From positions 372,001-436,000 of the forward strand of contig JBCCPK010000002.1 in the NCBI GenBank assembly GCA_039024915.1: a stretch of DNA of 64,000 nt. The letters are read 5' to 3'. Under the pieces are notes generated by a model. That model was not told the origin of the DNA, did not search any database, and saw only the letters and a program-made list of their open reading frames with translations. Made by a program: the position numbers and the translations under genes. Below, piece after piece: positions 9,124-17,552 of the stretch; positions within the stretch are counted from its first letter, which is position 1, and each line of letters begins with the position of its first letter. Source of the stretch: Pseudomonadota bacterium (GTDB lineage Bacteria; Pseudomonadota; Alphaproteobacteria; Rhizobiales; MH13).

Positions 9124-10011
9124 TCAGGCAATCTTGCGAGATAGAGGATCGGTGCGCGCGCCAGACCGTACAAGAGTTGAACGACCGCCAGCCACAAAAT
9201 CAGGGTTTGGCTGATATAGGCCGCGTGCGCCTGGGACCGATTGGAAGGCATCTGTCAGCCCAACAACGGTCTCAGCGGCGCCCAGGACCATAAATCCATC
9301 TGGTGCCATCTGCTTTGCTATCCTTTGCAGGATATCAATCTTGGTTTCCTGATCGAAGTAAATCAGAACGTTTCGAATAAAGACGATATCGAACTTGCCC
9401 AATGCGACGAAGCTATCAAGCAGGTTGAGCTGACGCAGCTGGACCATCTGCCGGATTGCGCTTGAGATTTCCCACTGCTCACCATTTTGCGTGAAATGAT
9501 TGAGAAGGAGCTGGATGGGCAGCCCGCGCTGTACCTCAAACTGGCTGTAGGTGCCCTTTCTTGCCCGGTCCAGAACCTCGCGTGAAATATCCGTACCAAT
9601 GATCTCAAACCGGAACGCCGAAACCTTGAGGCCCAGCTCCTTTAGGATCATTCCAAGGGAATAGGGTTCCTGTCCAGTGGACGCCGCCGCACACCATATA
9701 CGGATCTTTCGTTCGCTCTTTCGCGCATCCATCAGCGAAGGAAGCATGTGCTTCTCAAAATGATCGAATGGTGTTTTGTCGCGAAAGAAGAAACTCTCAT
9801 TGGTGGTCATTGCGTCGACCACTTTCTCGCCGATGGAACGGCCCAGCGGAGACCGGAGCTTCGCCACAAGCTCGCCAATCCCGTCTAAGGAAAACTCTTT
9901 GGCAATCGGCAGAAGACGGCTTTCGATCAGGTATTGTTTGTCGTTCGACAGAACAAGTCCCGACCGTTCCTTCAGGAATGTGCGCAGAAAATCGTAATCG
10001 GCTGCGATCAT
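9124..10011 (-). CDS. cheR: Chemotaxis protein methyltransferase CheR
   Basis: Methylates glutamates on chemoreceptors using S-adenosylmethionine. 295 residues: an all-helical N-terminal domain, the TNESFFFRD motif (70-78), the SAM-binding segment WCAAASTGQEPYS (106-118), and IVFIRNVLIYFD late in the Rossmann fold. Its ATG overlaps the cheB stop (ATGA), so translation is probably coupled. It is the last gene of the minus-strand chpT-cheA-cheW-cheY-cheB-cheR run. It has no C-terminal TPR or pentapeptide-binding extension. Confidence 0.96.
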   Translation of the reverse strand: MIAADYDFLRTFLKERSGLVLSNDKQYLIESRLLPIAKEFSLDGIGELVAKLRSPLGRSIGEKVVDAMTTNESFFFRDKTPFDHFEKHMLPSLMDARKSERKIRIWCAAASTGQEPYSLGMILKELGLKVSAFRFEIIGTDISREVLDRARKGTYSQFEVQRGLPIQLLLNHFTQNGEQWEISSAIRQMVQLRQLNLLDSFVALGKFDIVFIRNVLIYFDQETKIDILQRIAKQMAPDGFMVLGAAETVVGLTDAFQSVPGARGLYQPNPDFVAGGRSTLVRSGARTDPLSRKIA

Positions 10012-11165
10012 GGGCGCCCACCTTTCAAGATACGTGCGATTGTTGCGGCCACGTCGTCGATAGGAAGAACAGCTGAACAGGCTTTCTCCTCAACCACTGC
10101 CTGAGGCATACCCCAGACAACGGAGGTCTTTTCATCCTGAGCGATCACAGAGCCACCTGCGTTTGCAATGGCCAAAGCGCCTTTGCCTCCGTCATTGCCC
10201 ATGCCTGTCAGAACGGCAGCGAGCACGGCAGGTCCATAGTTGCGCGCCACAGATTCAAACAGCGGGTCAACGGCGGGCTTGCAAAAGTTCACGGGTGGAC
10301 CATCGGTAAGCACGATCCGTACCCCTAAACCGTCCGGTTCGACAATCATATGCTTGCCGCCCGGCGCCACGTAGATTTGGCCAGGTTTGACCGGCTCACC
10401 GTCGCGTCCTTCCGCCGCGGGAATTCCGGAGGCTTTCGAAAGATTCTCAGCAAGTATCGCAGTGAACGTCGCTGGCATGTGCTGTGTGATCAGTATGGGT
10501 ACGCGAACGTCAATCACTCCAAGAGCTGTCACGACCTTGCTGAGTGCTTGAGGCCCACCTGTTGACGAGCCGATCACAACGACACGGGGGGCTGCCGGTG
10601 ACCATCGGCGCATCGGGCCAAGCGTATTGGTAGCAGGTCCAGCGGGCACAGCTGGCCGCGCCGTCCGAACGCCAGGAGCATTTGCCATCGAGGCTCGGCG
10701 AGCGGTCCGTTTCCCCCTCACCCCAAGCGCTTTGACTTTTGCGATGAGATCGGTGCGGAATTCAGAAGAGGTGGAGACGCCAGAGTTGCTTTCAGGCTTT
10801 GGAAGATAGTCCGCAGCGCCCAAGCTCAGAGCTTTCAACGAAATCTCTGCGTTCCTGCGCGTCAGCGTTGAGGCCATAACGATTTGCACGCCTGGCCGCT
10901 TTTGGAGCAGCAGCGGCAAAGCCGTCAGCCCGTCCATATCGGGCATTTCGATATCGAGAACAATGACGTCCGGGGCGACACGTTCGACTGCGTCAACGGC
11001 GAGTTTGCCGGTCCGGCTTGTTTCGACAACGGCTAGTTCAGGATCCGCGTCCAGCCAGCGCGTCATCAGGCCACGAGCTACAACGGCATCATCTACAACC
11101 ATCACACGGACGGGGTCTGTGTTGGCGACGGGCTGCGCCGAGCTCTTTGGCGAGGTCATGGCCAT
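10008..11165 (-). CDS. cheB: Chemotaxis methylesterase/response regulator CheB
   Basis: Removes methyl groups from (and deamidates) chemoreceptors when phosphorylated by CheA. 385 residues: receiver with VVDD and phosphoacceptor Asp71 (VLDIEMPDMDG), a linker of about 50 residues rich in Arg and Pro, and the esterase domain. The catalytic triad is visible as Ser201 in GSSTGGPQAL, His229 in QHMP and Asp in the GMGNDGGKG motif. An ATG two codons inside is an alternative start. Overlaps cheR by four bases. Confidence 0.96.
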   Translation of the reverse strand: MAMTSPKSSAQPVANTDPVRVMVVDDAVVARGLMTRWLDADPELAVVETSRTGKLAVDAVERVAPDVIVLDIEMPDMDGLTALPLLLQKRPGVQIVMASTLTRRNAEISLKALSLGAADYLPKPESNSGVSTSSEFRTDLIAKVKALGVRGKRTARRASMANAPGVRTARPAVPAGPATNTLGPMRRWSPAAPRVVVIGSSTGGPQALSKVVTALGVIDVRVPILITQHMPATFTAILAENLSKASGIPAAEGRDGEPVKPGQIYVAPGGKHMIVEPDGLGVRIVLTDGPPVNFCKPAVDPLFESVARNYGPAVLAAVLTGMGNDGGKGALAIANAGGSVIAQDEKTSVVWGMPQAVVEEKACSAVLPIDDVAATIARILKGGRP

Positions 11166-11267
11166 GGTTTATCGATGTCCTTAAATCCCGAGCGACTGGA
11201 ACCGTCGATCATGAGCAACTCGGCAAACGCGTTGCAGCGAATGCAGGCCGGGCCGAACCTGGCTCGC

Positions 11268-11633
11268 CTACGCGAGGCCAACTTCAGCAAATTTTGCTTC
11301 GACAATCTCGCGATCAAAGGGCTTCATGATGTATTCGTTTGCGCCAGCACGCATGGCCTTTGCGATGTGCGCAACGTCATTCTCGGTCGTGCAGAAAACC
11401 ACCTTGGGTTCGTTGCCGCCCTCTTCCGCGCGAAGAGCCCGCAGGAACTCAAGGCCGTCCATCACCGGCATATTCCAATCCAGAAAGATGGAGTCCGGCA
11501 TCGACATACGACATCTATCAAGCGCTTCCTGCCCATCTGCGGCCTCTTCGACGGAGAACTCCATGTCTTCGAGGATGCGCCTTGCGACCTTGCGGATCAC
11601 ACTTGAGTCGTCAACGACCAGACAAGTCTTCAT
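11268..11633 (-). CDS. cheY: Chemotaxis response regulator CheY
   Basis: A single receiver domain of 121 residues that carries phosphate from CheA to the flagellar switch (FliM/FliN). Acidic pair VVDDS (7-10), phosphoacceptor Asp52 in FLDWNMPVMDG, the conserved Thr in FCTTEND and Lys in YIMKPFDRE are all present. It lies between cheW and cheB in the operon, with about 100 bases to cheB and about 45 to cheW. Confidence 0.93.
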   Translation of the reverse strand: MKTCLVVDDSSVIRKVARRILEDMEFSVEEAADGQEALDRCRMSMPDSIFLDWNMPVMDGLEFLRALRAEEGGNEPKVVFCTTENDVAHIAKAMRAGANEYIMKPFDREIVEAKFAEVGLA

Positions 11634-11677
11634 ATCGCCTGTTCCCTCTCGAACGTCTTGGCGGAAGCAAAGCCGAG

Positions 11678-12190
11678 CTATGCGGCAGTCGCTTCGGTCA
11701 TGGATTGAAGCAGTTTATCAACATCCAAAATTACCATGAGGGTTCCTTCCAAACGATGAACACCGGCAGATAGGTTTGACCAACGTGGATCGAGATTGAC
11801 GGGGTTCGGTTCGCGCTCTGCGATGGGAAGGTTCAACACCTCACCCACGCGATCGATGATCAAACCGTAGCTTTCGCCCTTGTAGTCGATGCCGACTGCC
11901 ATACGCAGCCCATCATCATCCTCGCGTTTGGGCAAACCAAGCATGCACCGCATATCCACGGCCGTTACGATCCTGCCTCGTAGGTTCAACACACCGGCGA
12001 TTTCATTGCGGGACATAGGAACCGGCGTCATCGTCTCCGGCATGAACACATCATGCACCTTGGCGATCGGCAGACCAAAAAGCTGGTCAGCAATTGTGAC
12101 AGTCACATACTGCGTTACGTCCGCGGACAGGACGTCTAATCCAGAGGCAATGCGACTTGTGTCGGCTTGGGGGTCGCGCAAAGCGGTCAT
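11678..12190 (-). CDS. cheW: Chemotaxis adaptor CheW
   Basis: Couples chemoreceptors to CheA. 170 residues; after about 25 N-terminal residues a complete CheW fold follows (YVTVTIADQLFGLPIAKVHDVF, IAGVLNLRGRIVTAVDMR, GLIIDRVGEVLNL). Its ATG overlaps the cheA stop by four bases (ATGA), so it is translationally coupled to cheA. Confidence 0.95.
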   Translation of the reverse strand: MTALRDPQADTSRIASGLDVLSADVTQYVTVTIADQLFGLPIAKVHDVFMPETMTPVPMSRNEIAGVLNLRGRIVTAVDMRCMLGLPKREDDDGLRMAVGIDYKGESYGLIIDRVGEVLNLPIAEREPNPVNLDPRWSNLSAGVHRLEGTLMVILDVDKLLQSMTEATAA

Positions 12191-15000
12191 GCGGCCAACT
12201 CCGTTTCTATGGTTTGTTCCTTCAGCGCAGCGATCAAACCGGTGCGGTCAAACTTCGCGACATAGTCGGAGAAGCCGGCTTCGCGACCTCGCTCAACTGC
12301 GGAGGGGGACGCATGTGCTGACATCGCGATGATGGGTGTCCGAGCGTACCGTTCATCACGACGCACGATTTCGGTGAACTCGTATCCAGAAAGACCGGGC
12401 ATCTCGATATCTGATACAATCGCATCGAAGCGGCGGCCGTCTTCAAGCGTCTCAAGCGCTTGGTGGGCATCGTGGCACGTTGTGACGGTGTATCCGGCAG
12501 CACGCAGCACCGGTGCGAGCATATTGCGGAAGAACGATGAGTCATCCACGAGCAGCACGTCGAAACTATCGGTTTTTGGACCGGCTTCGCTCATCGAGAA
12601 CCAATCATCGAACGCGAGCGGCATGAAGTAACCAACATCGATCACTTCTGTGGCTTTGCCCTTGATCACGGCTGACCCCAACAGACCCGGCTTTTCGGAT
12701 GTGACTTCTATCTCAAGGACCTCTTCAACGATGTCCACGATCTCATCCACGATGAGCCCCATTGAGCGATGCTCGTCGGCAAACACCAGCATGGGTTGCG
12801 TACCCTGCTCTTGCAGCGACATGGTGGTCTCAGCCTTGACCAGCGGCATCAACTGCCCACGGTACTGCACGAGGTCACGACCGTTTGCATGCTCAATGGC
12901 CTCGACCTGAATCTCTTCAAGCCGGGTCACAAGAGATAGCATCACGGCCTTCGGTTCCTGACCTCCGGCACGGAAAACGAGGAGGGATACAGGGACCTCG
13001 CCGTCACCTTTCGAAACCACCTCTTCAGCCTCCGCCTGATCCGCGACCTCTTCGTCGATCGCAGACCCGATTGCGTTCGCGATACCGTTGGGATCGAGGA
13101 TCATGATGACAGAGCCATCACCCAGAATGGTGTTTCCAGAGAACATCGTTAGATGCCGAAGCATAGACGACATCGGTTTGACGACGATTTCCTCGGTGTG
13201 GAAGACCGCATCGACAACAAGTCCGAACGTTTGGTTTCCGACCTGCATCACGACGATGAAGCCTTCCTCGCCGACCTCCGCTGCCTCTCCCACGCGCGTT
13301 CCCAGCAAGCTGGCGAGCGGCGAGAGCGGAAGAAGCTTGTTACGCAAGCGGAGGACCGGCGTATTGCGGATCGTCTCGATCTTGTGCTCGCTATTCTTTT
13401 GCGCCCGTACCAGTTCAACGACCGCTAGTTGCGGGATTGCAAACCGTTCGCCCGCTGATTCAACGATGAGCGTGGACACGATCGCGAGTGTAAGCGGGAT
13501 CTTGATCATCACGACCGTACCTGCGCCCTCTTTGGACTTCAGGTCGATCGTCCCGCCGATCGCTTCGATGTTTGTGCGCACGACATCCATTCCCACGCCT
13601 CGGCCCGAAACGTTTGTCACCTTCTCAGCGGTCGATAGTCCCGGATGAAAGATCAATTTGTGGATCTGCGCTTCGGACATGCGCTCGATCTCGGCCTCAG
13701 TGTACAGCTCGTTATCGATCGCCTTGTTTTTTAGCTTTTCAGTCGGCAGGCCTTTTCCATCATCGGCAATCTCAATGATGATGTGCCCACCTTCGTGATA
13801 GGCAGAGAGTTTGATTGTTCCCTTCTCAGGCTTGCCGGCAGCCGCCCTGACATCCGGCATTTCCAGACCATGGTCGGCTGAGTTGCGGACCATGTGGGTC
13901 AAGGGATCCTTGATGAGATCGAGGACCTGACGGTCAAGCTCGGTCTCGGCACCAACCATATCCAATTCAATCTGTTTGCCCAGTTCGCCCGCAAGGTCAC
14001 GAACAATCCGGGGCAGCTTTTGCCATGCATTGCCGATGGGTTGCATGCGCGTCTTCATCACGCCTTCTTGTAACTCAGCGGTCACATTCGACAGGCGTTG
14101 CAACGGTACCTTGAACTCGGAGTCCTCGTGTCGGCGTACGATCTCCAGCAGCTGGTTACGCGTGAGCACAAGCTCAGAGACCATCGTCATGAGGTTCTCA
14201 AGCGTGTCTACAGAGACGCGGATCGACTGAGACGCGAGCGACTTCTCAGCTGCCGGCTTCTCAGGTGCCTTTGCGGGCGGTGTAGCTGCTTTCGCGGGTG
14301 CGGCAGCAGGGGGCGCAGTTTCTTTGGCGGAAGCTGCCGCCTCTTTGGTCTTCTTCGACCTCTTGGCCTTAGAGGGTTTCACCTCAGCGGGCTCACCCTT
14401 GCTTTCATTGTTGTTTGATTGAACCTCGGCGAGGGCATCAGCCATCTGCTTTTTGGCCGCAGCTTCAGCGTCGAACTCACTAGGGGTTTCCGCAAAGATG
14501 CGATCAAGCTCGTCGAGCGGCACCTCGCCAGGCTTAAGCTCGCGCTCAAGCACGTTGATGGGCTCTTCATCCATTTCAACCGCAGCTGGTTCCCCAGCTT
14601 CCTCAACCTGAGGTGCCGGGTCGTCGCTCGCGACCGACATGCGCTCCAATTCGCTGATCAAGTCGCTATCGTCACCCGCGGGCTCAGAACCGGAGGCCTC
14701 CAAGTCTGCCAGGATGGCTTTGAGCCGATCGATCGACAGCAGGATGAGGCTCACCCCCTCTTTTGTAACGGGCGAGCCATCACGGTACTTGCCCATCAGC
14801 GTTTCAGCAGCGTGGGCAAGACTCTCAAGCCGAGGGAGACCAAGGAAACCGCACGTTCCCTTTATGGTATGAACCAGTCGAAAAATGTTATCGAGAATTT
14901 GAGCGTTGTTGGGCTCCTGCTCGAACTTTACCAGCTCGACATCAACCACATCGAGGCTCTCGTTGGTCTCGGTGAGAAATTCCAGCAGCAGATCGTCCAT
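12187..15000 (-). CDS. cheA: Hybrid chemotaxis histidine kinase CheA with C-terminal receiver
   Basis: The chemotaxis kinase, 937 residues and longer than the enteric form. Order: HPt domain with phosphoacceptor His44 (RLVHTIKGTCGFLG); an Ala/Lys/Pro-rich linker (about 130-255); dimerisation domain (260-320); HATPase with N box HMVRNSADHG (369-378), DDGKG (413) and GRGVGMDVV (466-474); one CheW-like domain (about 505-640); a second CheW-like domain (about 670-800); and a receiver (814-930) with Asp864 in VSDIEMPG and Lys916. I prefer the ATG at 15000 (MDDLL); an in-frame ATG at 15012 is equally possible. The fused receiver could act as a phosphate sink. It lies downstream of chpT. Confidence 0.95.
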   Translation of the reverse strand: MDDLLLEFLTETNESLDVVDVELVKFEQEPNNAQILDNIFRLVHTIKGTCGFLGLPRLESLAHAAETLMGKYRDGSPVTKEGVSLILLSIDRLKAILADLEASGSEPAGDDSDLISELERMSVASDDPAPQVEEAGEPAAVEMDEEPINVLERELKPGEVPLDELDRIFAETPSEFDAEAAAKKQMADALAEVQSNNNESKGEPAEVKPSKAKRSKKTKEAAASAKETAPPAAAPAKAATPPAKAPEKPAAEKSLASQSIRVSVDTLENLMTMVSELVLTRNQLLEIVRRHEDSEFKVPLQRLSNVTAELQEGVMKTRMQPIGNAWQKLPRIVRDLAGELGKQIELDMVGAETELDRQVLDLIKDPLTHMVRNSADHGLEMPDVRAAAGKPEKGTIKLSAYHEGGHIIIEIADDGKGLPTEKLKNKAIDNELYTEAEIERMSEAQIHKLIFHPGLSTAEKVTNVSGRGVGMDVVRTNIEAIGGTIDLKSKEGAGTVVMIKIPLTLAIVSTLIVESAGERFAIPQLAVVELVRAQKNSEHKIETIRNTPVLRLRNKLLPLSPLASLLGTRVGEAAEVGEEGFIVVMQVGNQTFGLVVDAVFHTEEIVVKPMSSMLRHLTMFSGNTILGDGSVIMILDPNGIANAIGSAIDEEVADQAEAEEVVSKGDGEVPVSLLVFRAGGQEPKAVMLSLVTRLEEIQVEAIEHANGRDLVQYRGQLMPLVKAETTMSLQEQGTQPMLVFADEHRSMGLIVDEIVDIVEEVLEIEVTSEKPGLLGSAVIKGKATEVIDVGYFMPLAFDDWFSMSEAGPKTDSFDVLLVDDSSFFRNMLAPVLRAAGYTVTTCHDAHQALETLEDGRRFDAIVSDIEMPGLSGYEFTEIVRRDERYARTPIIAMSAHASPSAVERGREAGFSDYVAKFDRTGLIAALKEQTIETELAA

Positions 15001-15106
15001 CCACGCACCCATGATCTTGCCGCAAACCCAGAAGGTCGCGGTTCTAGAAATGTCCGTGTGCTCCCACACGGGTGCACTCCGTCTACGTAGTAGTGACTGG
15101 GAACGG

Positions 15107-15121
15107 TTAATTTTGGTTGAA
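15107..15121 (-). promoter_or_regulatory. Weak CtrA-like half-site pair upstream of cheA
   Basis: On the minus strand TTCA, seven bases, TTAA: one base off in the left half, about 110 bases before the cheA start. Weak evidence on its own; noted because several other genes in the window have better sites. Confidence 0.2.
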
Positions 15122-15172
15122 ACGCCAGAGTTTCACTGTCGGCTTAGTAATTTAAAAAAGACAACGATTACA

Positions 15173-15190
15173 GGTGCGTGGCGACGCACC
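15173..15190 (-). other. Perfect hairpin between chpT and cheA
   Basis: GGTGCGT and ACGCACC pair around a four-base loop. On the minus strand it lies 78 bases after the chpT stop, with a run of T residues starting only about 12 bases later, so it is not a standard terminator. It could weaken read-through between chpT and cheA. Confidence 0.3.
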
Positions 15191-15267
15191 ATTTGGGTTT
15201 AGGGCAACCATTGGCCGAGTAGATGGTACTTTCCGTTAGAGAAAGCTGATATCTTCGATGAGCAAGC

Positions 15268-15909
15268 TCAGCGAGCTTCGGTGCGAAACGTGACCGATAC
15301 ATCGTCCATGTCCGGGACAATCCGAACGCCGACTGCTTCAGCGATCTTCACCAGGTGATACAGGTGAACATTGCGCGCATGTATGCCCTCAGAGAACCTC
15401 AAGGACAGCGCATCTTCCGCGCCCTGCGGTATAATCACTTTCTTTGCCTCAGCTCGAACAGTGATTTGTGCCTGGCCTTTAAGCTCACGACCCGAGACTG
15501 TCAGTTCACCGCCACGTGGGACCGCATCTTTCGCCAGCGCCAGTAGGCCCAACACAAGTTTTGTCACCGTCTTTGGAACGATGGCTCGCTCAAGTTGCCA
15601 ATCGAGCGTAGTCCGATCGTCCAAAATATAAGGCTTGGCGGCGTCATGCGCTTCGCCGAGATCGACGTCGCCACCAACATCGCCGTAAGCCCCGTAGGCG
15701 ATGCGAACGAAGCTGAGCTTGTTGACCGCTTGTGCACTTGAACGCTGCATAAGGGTTTGCGCCACTTCACGCGTGGACTGATCGGAACTCGATTCCCACA
15801 TCTCCATGGCACTGGCGGATGCGCCTACTGGAGAAATGATATCGTGACATGTCTTGGAGACAATAAGCGACGCAAGTTCCATCGGGTCAGGTTCGGTGTA
15901 CGATGCCAT
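15268..15909 (-). CDS. chpT: Histidine phosphotransferase ChpT
   Basis: Relays phosphate from the hybrid kinase CckA to CtrA and CpdR. 213 residues. The N-terminal helical hairpin carries the phosphoacceptor motif SKTCHDIISPVGA (His near residue 22, with the following Asp and Pro that mark ChpT). The C-terminal part is a degenerate Bergerat-like fold with no ATP-binding motifs, as expected for this pseudo-kinase dimer. It stands upstream of cheA on the same strand, 267 bases apart, and about 6 kb from ctrA, placing two parts of the CckA-ChpT-CtrA relay in one window. Confidence 0.88.
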   Translation of the reverse strand: MASYTEPDPMELASLIVSKTCHDIISPVGASASAMEMWESSSDQSTREVAQTLMQRSSAQAVNKLSFVRIAYGAYGDVGGDVDLGEAHDAAKPYILDDRTTLDWQLERAIVPKTVTKLVLGLLALAKDAVPRGGELTVSGRELKGQAQITVRAEAKKVIIPQGAEDALSLRFSEGIHARNVHLYHLVKIAEAVGVRIVPDMDDVSVTFRTEAR

Positions 15910-16027
15910 CGATGGTGCCTTCCTGCTGCGTTCGAATCGTGCGCAATGTTATCAACTGCGACGCCTGACGGAAGACACATCAAACGCGTGGCCGCAATTA
16001 GCCCACGCGTTCCTCAACTTAATCGCC

Positions 16028-16549
16028 TTAGGGCGCCAACGTTCTCAGCAATTCCGGCCAACGGTTATCAGCCTGGACGATTGTTCGTTCGGCGTTGAGA
16101 AGGAACGCATACCGCGAAGCCGGTGAGGCAAACAGAAACAACCGCTGCCCCAGGACAAGGTAGACACGCGGGTCAGATGCGGCGGCAATTCCACTGGCCG
16201 CCTTGCGGGCGTCGAAACCGCCATAGGCTGGCAGGTAGCGCGCGGGGTCGGCAGCGAAGGCCCGCTTGTTGGCCTCATGGACAAAGCGCCAAACCAGCCC
16301 CCGATAGATCAGTTCGTGGTCCGCACTTCCCAGGACCGCCCCCTCATCTGCGAAGAAAGCAACTGCATCGTAGCCCAACAGGCCAAGTTGGTGTGCGGGG
16401 TGCGAGAGGATCTGTTCGTTGGCGGCAGCCGGTTGTGGGCGCAAAATGCCCGCCTGAGAAATGCCCAGGAATAAAGCTGCAACCCAAATGACGCTGCCCA
16501 AACGCAGCGCTACGCGGCCTTGCCCATTATTTGACGTCATACGCAACAT
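16028..16549 (-). CDS. Exported YHS-domain protein
   Basis: A protein of 173 residues with an N-terminal signal-like segment (about 15-43, ending AAA). A YHS-type domain follows: LGYDAVAFF, YRGLVWRFVHEANKRAFAADPARYLPAYGGF. YHS domains are thought to bind metal; the family also occurs as stand-alone periplasmic proteins in alphaproteobacteria. An ATG three codons inside (16540) is an alternative start. It follows chpT in the opposite direction of transcription flow: it lies upstream of chpT, on the same strand, with about 120 bases between. Function unknown. Confidence 0.72.
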   Translation of the reverse strand: MLRMTSNNGQGRVALRLGSVIWVAALFLGISQAGILRPQPAAANEQILSHPAHQLGLLGYDAVAFFADEGAVLGSADHELIYRGLVWRFVHEANKRAFAADPARYLPAYGGFDARKAASGIAAASDPRVYLVLGQRLFLFASPASRYAFLLNAERTIVQADNRWPELLRTLAP

Positions 16550-16703
16550 TTATCGCCCAACTGGAACCATTCGTTCACCATCTTCCCGGTACTCTGCAAC
16601 GCAGCAGACAGTTTGGGTCGGCGAAGGCTCCCGCTCTATGCGGCTGTTTTAAAGCCCAGAGCTAAGCGGACCGTTAATGGTCACGAACATCGAGGAGACT
16701 AAC

Positions 16704-17339
16704 ATGTTGAACGTTAAGCCCCGTGTTGAAGTGAAAGCGTCGATCTGGAGTGCACGGACGCTTTTTGTCTTGGCGAGCCTGTTAGCAGTCTCATTCGCCG
16801 CAATGACATTTGCGCGACCGGCTCTTGCTCAAACGCAGATGGCGCCCCACTCCAACGACGCTTTCACATCGCAAGAAATCCTCGTTTCCGGCCACGTTTT
16901 CTTCGGCAACGTTGCACGCGGAATGGCCGAGGTGGTTGAAACTTTGACCGCTCGTTATGGGCAACCAAACGGATACATTCTTGGCGAAGAGGCTGGCGCG
17001 GCCTTTATCGGTGGACTTCGTTATGGCGAAGGCACGTTGTACACACGCAACGCCGGCACCCATCGTGTTTATTGGCAGGGCCCGTCCATCGGGTTCGACG
17101 GTGGCGTCGAAGGCGCTCGCACCATGATGCTTGTCTACAACCTACCGTCGGTCGATACCCTGTATCAGCGTTTCCCGGGCGCAAGCGGGTCGGCTTTCGT
17201 CGTCGGTGGGCTCGGAGTTTCCGCGAACCAATCGGCACAGGTCGTTATCGCACCGATCCGTGCCGGGATTGGTGCAAGGCTGGGGATTAATGTGGGTTAC
17301 TTGAAGCTCACTCGCCAGCCCACCTGGAATCCGTTCTGA
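16704..17339 (+). CDS. eipA: Envelope integrity protein EipA (DUF1134)
   Basis: A periplasmic protein of 211 residues of the DUF1134 family. In Brucella abortus, EipA supports cell-envelope integrity and is reported to be under CtrA control. The first 42 residues are a long signal peptide (hydrophobic stretch ending ARPALAQ). The mature part has the family's conserved blocks VARGMAEVVETLTARYG, GRYGEG-like GGLRYGEGTLYT and WQGPSIGFDGG, and ends with GVSANQSAQVVIAPIRAGIGARLGINVGYLKL. I chose the ATG at 16704 because GAGGAG stands eight bases before it; the frame extends upstream to 16677. No clean CtrA box is visible upstream. Confidence 0.88.
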   Translation: MLNVKPRVEVKASIWSARTLFVLASLLAVSFAAMTFARPALAQTQMAPHSNDAFTSQEILVSGHVFFGNVARGMAEVVETLTARYGQPNGYILGEEAGAAFIGGLRYGEGTLYTRNAGTHRVYWQGPSIGFDGGVEGARTMMLVYNLPSVDTLYQRFPGASGSAFVVGGLGVSANQSAQVVIAPIRAGIGARLGINVGYLKLTRQPTWNPF

Positions 17340-17473
17340 TAGCGAAGAGCTTCGCAGAGCGCCCAAGGCGTGGCGTTCCTGACCCCTTCTGGGACAACAC
17401 ACACTTGCCCCGCAGTCGTTTGCTCCAGAAAACCTGTTGCATAAAAACCGCCTCTTTGGCTGTGGGTTAAGTG

Positions 17474-17488
17474 TTACTGAATTCTTAA
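17474..17488 (+). promoter_or_regulatory. Candidate CtrA box upstream of the coiled-coil membrane protein gene
   Basis: TTAC, seven bases, TTAA: one base off the CtrA consensus, about 65 bases before the next start codon. Pattern match only. Confidence 0.33.
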
Positions 17489-17552
17489 GGCGGCAAACGC
17501 TTGCGCAACCGAAGTCGATGCGCGATTGATATCTGGTGCGTGAGCAGCAGGT

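Noticed and set aside
17341-17354. GCGAAG/CTTCGC inverted repeat right after eipA
   Set aside because: No T run follows and the loop is only two bases; not supported as a terminator.
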